A stretch of DNA of 18,522 nucleotides from JBEKIK01 sp050013075 (GTDB lineage: Bacteria; Planctomycetota; Planctomycetia; Pirellulales; Thermoguttaceae): positions 1-18,522 of the forward strand of contig JBEKFZ010000080.1 in the NCBI GenBank assembly GCA_050013075.1, written 5' to 3'. This document shows, one piece after another, positions 12,570 to 18,522 of this stretch. The first letter of the stretch is position 1, and each line of letters starts with the position of its first letter. A program made the translations under genes and the position numbers. The notes under the pieces are model-generated. The model was not told where the DNA came from, searched no databases, and was given only the letters and a program-made list of their open reading frames with translations.

Positions 12570-14201
12570 GTGAAGAAGATTTTTTATCCGATGTTCTATG
12601 CCATCCTGGTGTTGAGCGCCCTGAGCATGGCTTTGCCCATGAGTGCGGCCGCCGATCTGAAACAGGTTGTTACCGTATCGTTTTCGGGTTATAGCGAACT
12701 AAAGGCCGACGTGGAGGCGATCGGCAAGCTTGCCGGCAGGCCCGAACTTGCCCAGATGGCGGAAGGCATGTTAGCCATGGTAACCCAGGGCAAAGGTCTG
12801 GCCGGGTTAGATAAAGAACAGCCTTTAGGCTTGGTCTTGCTAAACGACGGAAGCGAAGAATTCACAGCCTACGCTTTTCTCCCCATCAGCGATTTGGCGC
12901 CTTTGATGGAGCTGATGAAAAACCCCGCGACGGGCGAAAGTCCGAAGGCCGAAGACGGCGTGTATGAGGTACAACTTGGCCCGGAAAACGTGTATGTCAC
13001 GCAAAAGGGCAAATGGACGTACATTGTCCAGAAAAAAGAAACTTTCGCCGCCGTGTCGAACGATCCGGCGAGTTTGCTGGGCGATATGCCCAAAAAATAT
13101 CTATTGGCCGCGCGGGCGTCGGTAAAGAATATACCCGATTCGCTGAAGCAACAATGGCTCTCTGTTTTGCCCATGCTCGCGCAAGCCTCGATGCAGCCCG
13201 AGATGATGAAGCAGAATATCGAGCAGATCGAAACCTTGTCCAAGGAATTGGACGAAGTGATGCTGGGCGTAACCCTTGATCGGCAAACCAGCAGTGCCTA
13301 TCTGGATGTGGAACTGACCGCCAAACCGGGCACCAACCTGGCCGCGCAACTAGCGGCCGTCAAGCCGGGTAAAACCGATTTCGCCGGGCTTAAACTCCCC
13401 GGCGCCGCCGTTACCGTCAACGCCACCTCCACTTGTACCGACGAAGACGTCGCCCGCGCAAAAAAAACCTTGGATATTATCCGCGCCTCGGCCCAGGACG
13501 GACTAAAAGAGCAAGACCTTCCCAAGGATCAACTCGATTTGGCCTCGGACGTGCTCAACCAATTGTTTGACGTGGCGATTAAAACCATCGAACTGAAGAA
13601 AACCGATTACGGCGCGGTCTTGGTGTTGGAACCCAATGCGATAACCCTGGCGGCAGGCAGCATCGTGGCCGACGGTACGAAACTCGAAGACATCCTCAAG
13701 AAACTCTACGCCGAGGCCGAGAAAAACGATCCCGACGCGGCGAAACTCGTTAAACTCAACGCGGAAACCTATAAAGACATCCGCTTTCATACCTTTTCCA
13801 TGCCCACTCCCGATCCGAAGTTGGCCGCTCTGACTGGCGACACGCTCGACGTTGTCCTGGGCATAGGCGACAAGCAGGTATTTGTTGCCGCCGGACGCGA
13901 TGCCGTTAAAACGCTTAAAGAAGCCATCGACAAGTCGCTAAGCGAGGCCGGCAAGGAAATCCCCTCCTCTGAGATCGTTGTGTCGGCCCTGAAAATCGCC
14001 AAGTTCGTTTCCGCCGTTGCCGACGACAACCAGTCCAAGGCCGTGGCCGACAAAATGGCGGACACTTTGGAAAAATCAGGAGGCAAGGATCACCTGACCA
14101 TCATTTCGCAACCCATTACAAACGGCGCACGCGTCAGGCTGGAATTGGAGGAAGGAATTTTAAAAGCCCTGGGCGGAATAGAACCGGGCATGGGCGGGTA
14201 A
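12570..14201 (+). CDS. Exported protein of unknown function
   Basis: A 543-residue protein with a clear signal peptide: KK at 2-3, hydrophobic core to about 22, and probable cleavage near residue 28 in MSAAAD. The mature part is acidic and Lys/Glu/Asp-rich, without membrane helices, cysteine pairs or catalytic motifs that I can name. Two parts look similar in texture, alternating short strands (AFLPISDLAPLM, VYVTQKGKWTYIVQ; later LDVVLGIGDKQVFVAAGRD) with amphipathic helices, so it may be an internally duplicated alpha/beta protein. Long exported proteins of this kind are frequent in planctomycetes. The GTG at 12570 has AAAGGAG 8 nt upstream. It stands alone, with a candidate terminator at 14372-14402. 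I do not recognise the family. Confidence 0.85.
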   Translation: MKKIFYPMFYAILVLSALSMALPMSAAADLKQVVTVSFSGYSELKADVEAIGKLAGRPELAQMAEGMLAMVTQGKGLAGLDKEQPLGLVLLNDGSEEFTAYAFLPISDLAPLMELMKNPATGESPKAEDGVYEVQLGPENVYVTQKGKWTYIVQKKETFAAVSNDPASLLGDMPKKYLLAARASVKNIPDSLKQQWLSVLPMLAQASMQPEMMKQNIEQIETLSKELDEVMLGVTLDRQTSSAYLDVELTAKPGTNLAAQLAAVKPGKTDFAGLKLPGAAVTVNATSTCTDEDVARAKKTLDIIRASAQDGLKEQDLPKDQLDLASDVLNQLFDVAIKTIELKKTDYGAVLVLEPNAITLAAGSIVADGTKLEDILKKLYAEAEKNDPDAAKLVKLNAETYKDIRFHTFSMPTPDPKLAALTGDTLDVVLGIGDKQVFVAAGRDAVKTLKEAIDKSLSEAGKEIPSSEIVVSALKIAKFVSAVADDNQSKAVADKMADTLEKSGGKDHLTIISQPITNGARVRLELEEGILKALGGIEPGMGG

Positions 14202-14252
14202 TACTGATCCGGCATCCTCGGAAATATACTAGAACTTATTCTAAAACCGGTC

Positions 14253-14339
14253 GTCATTCTGAGCGAAGCGAAGAATCTAGCCTTTATTATCAAGATCCTT
14301 CGCCGACCAACGCTGCGCGTCGGTGCCCGTCAGGATGAC
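14253..14339. repeat. REP-like element (GTCATTCTGAGC... type)
   Basis: It begins GTCATTCTGAGCGAAGCG and finishes GTCAGGATGAC, which are imperfect inverted ends, with AAGATCCTTCGCCGAC in the interior. Elements with these words are widely dispersed in unrelated bacteria (general knowledge). Here it lies between the convergent exported-protein and PAP2 genes. Confidence 0.7.
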
Positions 14340-14367
14340 AAACATGGGTATTTGGACAGGCTCTTAT

Positions 14368-15222
14368 TTAGCCCCGGGTGAATACACCCGGGGTTTTGTT
14401 TTCAATATCGGGCGTTTCTTCTTCCCCAAAGCGAAACAGCGCCGCAAGGGCCAGCCCGGTGAAATAGACTATGCCCGCCGACCAAACCACGTCGCTGGCG
14501 AAGTGCGAGCCGGCCACGATTCGGGCCAAACCCATGATCGTCCCGCCCGCCAGCCCAAGGGCGAAAAACATTTTTGCCAGGCGGCGGCGTTTGCGATAGA
14601 GCACGAATCCAGGGGCCATCAGGTAAAAGCCCATCGAGGCGTGGCCCGATGGAAACGAAGCCCCTTCGCTCCCGTTGCCTATCGCTCCGACCCGCACGTA
14701 TTTATCCGTACCGCTAAAGGGAATTGTGTCGTGCGGACGCGGCCGGCCCCAAAACGGTTTCAATATGCCGTTTATCAGCAAGCCCGGGCCAAGGGCAAGC
14801 AAAAGGGCAAAAAACAATCCGGCGTCCCGGTACGGTTTTAGCTTTGCCCACAAAAAACTAGACAAAAAGACCAGCAATCCGCCCGCGCCAATAATCCAAG
14901 CCGGATAAACGCCTAAATTGTACAGCGATTTCCAAGGCTCGGCGATCCTAAGCGGCCAGTGCGAATCCGATTTCGTGGAATAACTTTGGTCCACGAAAAA
15001 CGGCTGGGAAAGCAGATAATCCACATCGGTGATCCAAAAAATCATCGTCGCCAAAACCAGCGCCGCCAGCGGAATCCACACGTGCGGGGTCTTGATTACA
15101 TACTTGACGATTCCGCCCGGGAGACGAAATAAATTACCCAATCCCTTCTCCGCTGGTGCCGCGTCGGGCGACTCCAAAGCGTTCCGCTGATCGGACGGAT
15201 ATTTACATTCTTTAAGGATCAT
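14368..15222 (-). CDS. PAP2-family membrane phosphatase
   Basis: A 284-residue inner-membrane phosphatase of the PAP2 superfamily (undecaprenyl- or phosphatidyl-phosphate type; substrate unknown). All three signature motifs are present: Lys155 with Arg162-Pro163 (KPFWGRPRP), PSGH (191-194), and ARIVAGSHFASD with Arg234, His240 and Asp244. About six membrane helices surround them after a 40-residue soluble N-terminus. Residues from about 276 on (KTPGVFTRG) and the stop codon are encoded by a dispersed GC hairpin, so the original C-terminus may have been different. Start ATG 15222 has no good ribosome site and lies 8 bp from a heptamer array, so the true start is uncertain. Confidence 0.9.
   Translation of the reverse strand: MILKECKYPSDQRNALESPDAAPAEKGLGNLFRLPGGIVKYVIKTPHVWIPLAALVLATMIFWITDVDYLLSQPFFVDQSYSTKSDSHWPLRIAEPWKSLYNLGVYPAWIIGAGGLLVFLSSFLWAKLKPYRDAGLFFALLLALGPGLLINGILKPFWGRPRPHDTIPFSGTDKYVRVGAIGNGSEGASFPSGHASMGFYLMAPGFVLYRKRRRLAKMFFALGLAGGTIMGLARIVAGSHFASDVVWSAGIVYFTGLALAALFRFGEEETPDIENKTPGVFTRG
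14371..14402 (+). terminator. GC-rich hairpin with T tail, terminator for the plus strand
   Basis: CCCCGGGTG-AATA-CACCCGGGG (14372-14393) is a perfect 9-bp stem followed by TTTTGTTTT. On the plus strand this resembles an intrinsic terminator for the gene ending at 14201. The same bases on the minus strand encode the end of the PAP2 gene. Its words match the module at 2953-2975. Confidence 0.6.
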
Positions 15223-15230
15223 GAAAGTTG

Positions 15231-15272
15231 TCAGTAATCAGTTTTCAGTAATCAGCTATCAGTTGTCAGTAA
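15231..15272. repeat. Heptamer array (TCAGTAA-type, six units)
   Basis: Six units in exact register: TCAGTAA, TCAGTTT, TCAGTAA, TCAGCTA, TCAGTTG, TCAGTAA. TCAG is invariant and the last three bases vary. The array starts 9 bp from the PAP2 start codon. Confidence 0.85.
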
Positions 15273-15305
15273 CTACTTTGAATCTGCCCAAAATTTAAAC
15301 TCCAA

Positions 15306-15366
15306 CCTCTAGCCCCCAGCCCCTCGTAAAACCTCCAGCCTCCAGTCTATAGCCTCCAGCCTTTGG
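15306..15366. repeat. Heptamer array (CCTCCAG-type, two blocks)
   Basis: Block one (15306-15326): CCTCTAG, CCCCCAG, CCCCTCG. Block two (15332-15366): CCTCCAG, CCTCCAG, TCTATAG, CCTCCAG, CCTTTGG. The pentamer TAAAA separates the blocks and breaks the phase. Confidence 0.7.
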
Positions 15367-15682
15367 TAAACGGTATTTTTTATCGGCTAAAGGGCTAAAA
15401 AGCCAGACCGATTTATGTAAATGCCCACCACGCAATTTTCCCAGATTGTTTATATTGCAATAAAAGCGTCAGGGAACGTTGTTGATGTTTGAAAAACGTA
15501 CTTATAAGCTAGCATTATAGGACAAATACTGCGAAAGGTTGCGATACGCTCTAACTGTATTTCCTTAAAGGCATTGACTATCCATTATTCTCAATATAGA
15601 TTGCCCATTCGCTGTCTGAGAAGGCGGCCTTGCGAATAGTTGCCTATCTAGTCGGAGCTTTCGACGGGTCGGAGAATGGAAA

Positions 15683-16831
15683 ATGAAAGGTCTTCTCGTC
15701 AGTTTCTGCAATGTTTCGCCATTTGATTTCATACTCGGCGCCTATGAATTTGAAAATGACAATTTTCAATGGATCAAAATGGATCCATTGGTGACTAATT
15801 GCATAGGCGCCACTGGAATCGCAATCGCAAAGGGCCATTACTGGGTTGTGTGGCAAGGCAGGGGCTCCAGTATTATCAAATTGGACGCGAATTTCAAAGC
15901 GACGGCCGTTTATCCATTGCCGATCTCACGGGACGTACATTCCATCTTGCCGTACGACGGCGGATTCCTGGTTGCCGACACGTTTCGAAATTGCGTCAAC
16001 CTTGCCAGAGTATCGGAGAATGATTCCACAATCGTCGAGTCCGAGTTCTGGCGGCAATGCAATTCCGTTGATAAGGATGAGATACACTTAAATTCAGTTT
16101 GTAATCTCAATGGAGAAACATACATATCATGCTTTGGCGATAAGCCGGCGGATGGTTGGCAATCAAGCCGGATGGGGAAAATAATCAATATCAACACGGG
16201 CGAGGTCGTATGCGACCGGCTCGAGCATCCACACACGCTGTTTTCTTGGCGCGGCGGCATCTATTGGCTCGAATCAAAAACCGGTCTGTTGCATAAGTAC
16301 ACTCCGGGCGGAAAGCATGAAGTGCTGATGCAGTTGGACGGATATGTTCGCGGGCTGGTATTTGACGACGATTTTATATACATCGGCGCGAGTGCCTTGA
16401 GGCGCTTCTCCCGCAGTACGGGAACGTTAAACAATATCGCTTCCGACAAACCGGACGACTTTCACTGCTGGATCTATCGCGTATCGCAAAGAACCGGGAA
16501 GATCGAGCGCCGCAATCTGACCAGTTATGGAGCGGAAATATACGACTTATTTCTAGTGCCTAACATGCCTTTGGAAATGTCCGGTTCCTCCAACGGATAT
16601 GCTTCGGCCGAGCGATTGTGGCGTATCGAAGACGATTTCCGCGCACGTGAGCAGAAATTGCAGCAAAGCTTACATGCATACGAGGAGGAATTGCGCCAAT
16701 GTAAGCTTAAACTGGAAGAATTGGGCAGAGAACATGAACTTGTTCAGGCGGAATTAGAGAGCCTTCGAAGATCGACTTGGGTACGCATCCGTACAACCGT
16801 CGGCATATTAGTTCACAAATTATTGCGATAG
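15683..16831 (+). CDS. TIGR03032/DUF4915-like beta-propeller with C-terminal coiled coil
   Basis: A 382-residue protein without a signal peptide. Residues 1-295 resemble the TIGR03032/DUF4915 family, a predicted beta-propeller found near glycosyltransferases and sulfotransferases: RDVHSI (83-88), EIHLNSV (133-139), ETYISCFGD (145-153), GKIININTGEV (165-175), EHPHTLFSWRGGIYWLES (181-198) and GYVRGLVFDDDFIYIGAS (220-237). The spacing of these blocks fits the family. Residues 310-362 form a charged coiled coil with heptad leucines, followed by an amphipathic basic segment (STWVRIRTTVGILVHKLLR), like the tails of some cell-surface glycosyltransferases. The ATG at 15683 has GGAG 8 nt upstream. No glycosyltransferase lies next to it in this window. 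Its role is unknown, possibly surface-glycan related (inference). Confidence 0.82.
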   Translation: MKGLLVSFCNVSPFDFILGAYEFENDNFQWIKMDPLVTNCIGATGIAIAKGHYWVVWQGRGSSIIKLDANFKATAVYPLPISRDVHSILPYDGGFLVADTFRNCVNLARVSENDSTIVESEFWRQCNSVDKDEIHLNSVCNLNGETYISCFGDKPADGWQSSRMGKIININTGEVVCDRLEHPHTLFSWRGGIYWLESKTGLLHKYTPGGKHEVLMQLDGYVRGLVFDDDFIYIGASALRRFSRSTGTLNNIASDKPDDFHCWIYRVSQRTGKIERRNLTSYGAEIYDLFLVPNMPLEMSGSSNGYASAERLWRIEDDFRAREQKLQQSLHAYEEELRQCKLKLEELGREHELVQAELESLRRSTWVRIRTTVGILVHKLLR

Positions 16832-16894
16832 TTATCCGACAACTGGCGCCTTTTTCCTTCGAGGCCGTCCATGAAAGGAAACACAAAATAATGA

Positions 16895-16916
16895 CTGACA
16901 CCTTTCTGACACCTTT
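16895..16916. repeat. Tandem 11-mer, CTGACACCTTT twice
   Basis: CTGACACCTTT is repeated perfectly head to tail just after the 3' end of the membrane-protein gene at 16923. I associate GTGTCAG words of this type with intergenic regions of planctomycetes, from general knowledge. Confidence 0.6.
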
Positions 16917-16922
16917 TCCGAT

Positions 16923-17510
16923 CTATTTCCCCCGAGGAGCGGACGGCTGTTTGCTTCTGTACAGCCAATAGAAGCCCAGGGGGACGCCCACGAAGAAGAA
17001 CGGGTTCAGCAATCCGGTGATTAAAACCACTTCCGGAACGGGAGTGGTCTCGGAGTTTATATTTCTTACCACGCATCCCACGGCCGCGCTGGCGCAGAAC
17101 GCCAGGATGCCGATTGCAATGGTAATGATCCCGGCGAGGTTGAACCAGGAAGGCGATCGAGGATGAATCGCGGCTTTATACCCGAAAATCAACAAACTTA
17201 TCGCCACGGCGATCGTTCCGGGAAAGAAAAGCCACTTGGCGGCGAGGATAATCCCATTTTCGTAGTCGCTGGATTTCGTGAAATACTTCACCGCCTCGTT
17301 AACGCCGAAGGACGTCAACCAGCCCATTACGACCAGAAATACTCCGATGCCGACGAGCCAGATAGAGAATCGGGGGAAGTTTATCGGTTGCCGCTCATCG
17401 CCCGAAGGGGCTTTTTCCGTCTCGACTTTAAACAACTCCATTAACACGTAAACGATGACTGCCAGCAGGAAAGAAACGTAAAGTTCGATATATAGGACCT
17501 TCATGTCCAT
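16923..17510 (-). CDS. Integral membrane protein of unknown function
   Basis: A 195-residue hydrophobic protein with about five predicted helices: near 5-24, 49-70, 84-109, 122-150 and 162-185. A charged loop follows the first helix (FKVETEKAPSGDERQP) and the tail is basic (RSKQPSAPRGK). I recognise no family motif. ATG 17510 is chosen because AGGAG lies 8 nt upstream; GTG 17516 and ATG 17504 are alternatives. A well-formed promoter lies at 17567-17595. The gene is monocistronic as far as the window shows. Confidence 0.78.
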   Translation of the reverse strand: MDMKVLYIELYVSFLLAVIVYVLMELFKVETEKAPSGDERQPINFPRFSIWLVGIGVFLVVMGWLTSFGVNEAVKYFTKSSDYENGIILAAKWLFFPGTIAVAISLLIFGYKAAIHPRSPSWFNLAGIITIAIGILAFCASAAVGCVVRNINSETTPVPEVVLITGLLNPFFFVGVPLGFYWLYRSKQPSAPRGK

Positions 17511-17566
17511 GTGCACATCTCCTGATATGAAGAATTATCCATTTCCCCTTTTTTTCATATCGACTT

Positions 17567-17595
17567 ATTTTATTGGATAGTTGTCCGATTATCAA
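17567..17595 (-). promoter_or_regulatory. Sigma-70-like promoter for the membrane protein
   Basis: On the minus strand TTGATA (17595-17590) and TAAAAT (17572-17567) are separated by 17 bp, near consensus. Transcription would start about 50 nt before the ATG at 17510. Confidence 0.65.
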
Positions 17596-17653
17596 TAAGG
17601 CTTAGAGTCTATGGCCAAACGAGATTTTTAATGGATAACAATATCATGAAATG

Positions 17654-17686
17654 CCCTCACCCTAACCCTCTCCCAAAAGGAGAGGG
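17654..17686. repeat. CCCTnn hexamer repeat and hairpin
   Basis: CCCTCA, CCCTAA and CCCTCT run in tandem and lead into the hairpin CCCTCTCC-CAAAA-GGAGAGGG (17666-17686). This wording is a repeat seen between genes in many bacteria (general knowledge). It follows the DUF1598 gene end but lacks a T-run on that strand. Confidence 0.65.
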
Positions 17687-17704
17687 GACTTTTGGGATAG
17701 GCTC

Positions 17705-18522
17705 TTAATCCCACCACCACTGACCGGGGGCCAGATTGATATTGGTTTCCTGGCGAATTTTGGCGACTTTGCCCTTTTCATCGGCCAGGAGTTTATCCGA
17801 TTCCAGGGCCTTTTGGGGTTGGATTTCCACGCCGCCGCCGATGGGCGTCAGCAGGCGGCCGCTTTTTATAACGGCGTTAACGGTGCTTTCCACGGTCTTG
17901 GGAATATCGTATGTTTCGACGGGGAAAGCGTTTTCGTCGCCGAGAAACTCCATTTTCCAACCGGCTTTGGTGTAATAGTCCTGCTGTTGGATGAAGGCCG
18001 CGGCAATGGCAATGTCGATGAGGTTTCTGAGATCGGCGTAAACGGGCGCTCGATCGGCCAGTTCCGGATATATTTTAGTGAAACCGATGACAAAGGCCTG
18101 GCTGGCCTTGTTTATGCCGGCGACCTGCCGTTCTCCGCCGGAGGAAACCAGTTCGTTTTCGCCCACCAGTTTCACGCCGTCGCCGACGAGTTCCATGGCT
18201 AAAGTGTCAGTGCTCACCCGGACGCATTGATAATCGGGCGTGAAGAACCAGCGCTGCAGGGCATTGCGGCTGACGTCGCTCGCACTGGCCCGATCCACGT
18301 AACTGACCAGTTTAACGGGCGGACGTTCCAAACCGATGCCGATCAGTTTCATGCGATAATCGGCTTCGACCATCACCTGGGCGAAGTGGGTTTTGGGCGA
18401 AACTCCGTTAACGCTGATGTTGTGCATTCCCAGACTGGTCCGGAGTCCTTGCACAATGAAAGGAATTTGATTGGGACTGCTGAGTACCGAACCGGTCGAG
18501 CGGAGGAATTGCTGCATGGCGG
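17705..18522 (-). CDS. DUF1598 protein, 5' end outside the window
   Basis: At least 272 C-terminal residues of a planctomycete protein. The segment VEADYRMKLIGIGLERPPVKLVSYVDRA (about 50-77 from the first visible Met) is the recognisable DUF1598 core. The following strand-rich region (QRWFFTPDYQCVRVSTDTLAMELVGDGVKLVGENELV) and the end (NLAPGQWWWD) are also of the kind seen in this family. The frame stays open through the window edge, so the Met at 18517 need not be the start and a signal peptide may lie outside. The biochemical role is unknown. No promoter is visible. Confidence 0.85.
   Translation of the reverse strand, partial: AMQQFLRSTGSVLSSPNQIPFIVQGLRTSLGMHNISVNGVSPKTHFAQVMVEADYRMKLIGIGLERPPVKLVSYVDRASASDVSRNALQRWFFTPDYQCVRVSTDTLAMELVGDGVKLVGENELVSSGGERQVAGINKASQAFVIGFTKIYPELADRAPVYADLRNLIDIAIAAAFIQQQDYYTKAGWKMEFLGDENAFPVETYDIPKTVESTVNAVIKSGRLLTPIGGGVEIQPQKALESDKLLADEKGKVAKIRQETNINLAPGQWWWD

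Larger units (their letters stand above)
15223..15682. other. Divergent intergenic region with two heptamer arrays
   Basis: It separates the divergent PAP2 and beta-propeller genes. The left part holds the arrays at 15231-15272 and 15306-15366. The rest is AT-rich, with possible but unconvincing promoter boxes (for example TTGATG near 15482 followed 17 bp later by TAAGCT). No coding frame or RNA gene is recognised. Confidence 0.6.

Noticed and set aside
15231..15366. CRISPR array
   Set aside because: Units are 7 bp without spacers; no 24-37-bp repeat-spacer pattern and no cas genes.

Overview
The window most likely comes from a planctomycete chromosome (Pirellulales/Thermoguttaceae-like). 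Four things point there: a fused type I 3-dehydroquinase/shikimate dehydrogenase, the PVC-superphylum small basic protein, a DUF1598 protein at the right edge, and intergenic DNA crowded with short GC-rich hairpin repeats. There is no rRNA, tRNA, CRISPR array or transposase gene. Genes lie on both strands in short groups, with no single long operon.

Layout. 1-1660: a membrane PAS sensor (minus strand) cut off inside its second PAS domain, possibly followed by the first codons of another gene. 1661-2619: a long non-coding stretch with a promoter and a perfect 21-bp-arm palindrome ahead of the small basic protein (2620-2913). 3171-5191: aroDE fusion and aroK, overlapping by one base, three shikimate-pathway activities in two genes. 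5386-6669: a prepilin peptidase. 6680-9217 (minus): POT peptide transporter, a translationally coupled DUF3795 cysteine-rich protein and an AbiEii-like nucleotidyltransferase. 9239-9616: promoter-like sequence, several hairpins and a textbook terminator with no convincing protein, a candidate ~340-nt RNA. 9852-12325: panD, a MgtC/DUF4010 membrane protein, a DUF2281-like antitoxin whose PemK/MazF-type toxin is reduced to its first ~20 residues, then infA. 12570-14201: a large exported protein of unknown role. 14368-15222 (minus): PAP2 phosphatase. 15683-16831: a TIGR03032/DUF4915-like beta-propeller with a coiled-coil tail. 16923-17510 (minus): a membrane protein of unknown role. 17705-18522 (minus): DUF1598 protein, incomplete at its 5' end.

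The least ordinary content is between the genes. Two MITE-like elements (2976-3101 and 9691-9794) share ~27-bp terminal inverted repeats bounded by TA, and each ends 57-69 bp upstream of a biosynthetic gene (aroDE, panD). Five arrays with strict 7-bp periodicity, each with its own heptamer word, sit at gene edges: they abut the aroDE start, begin inside the panD stop, and lie next to the PAP2 start. GC-rich hairpin modules recur, and one supplies the last codons and stop of the PAP2 gene while looking like a terminator on the other strand. All family assignments come from reading the sequence; no searches were run.
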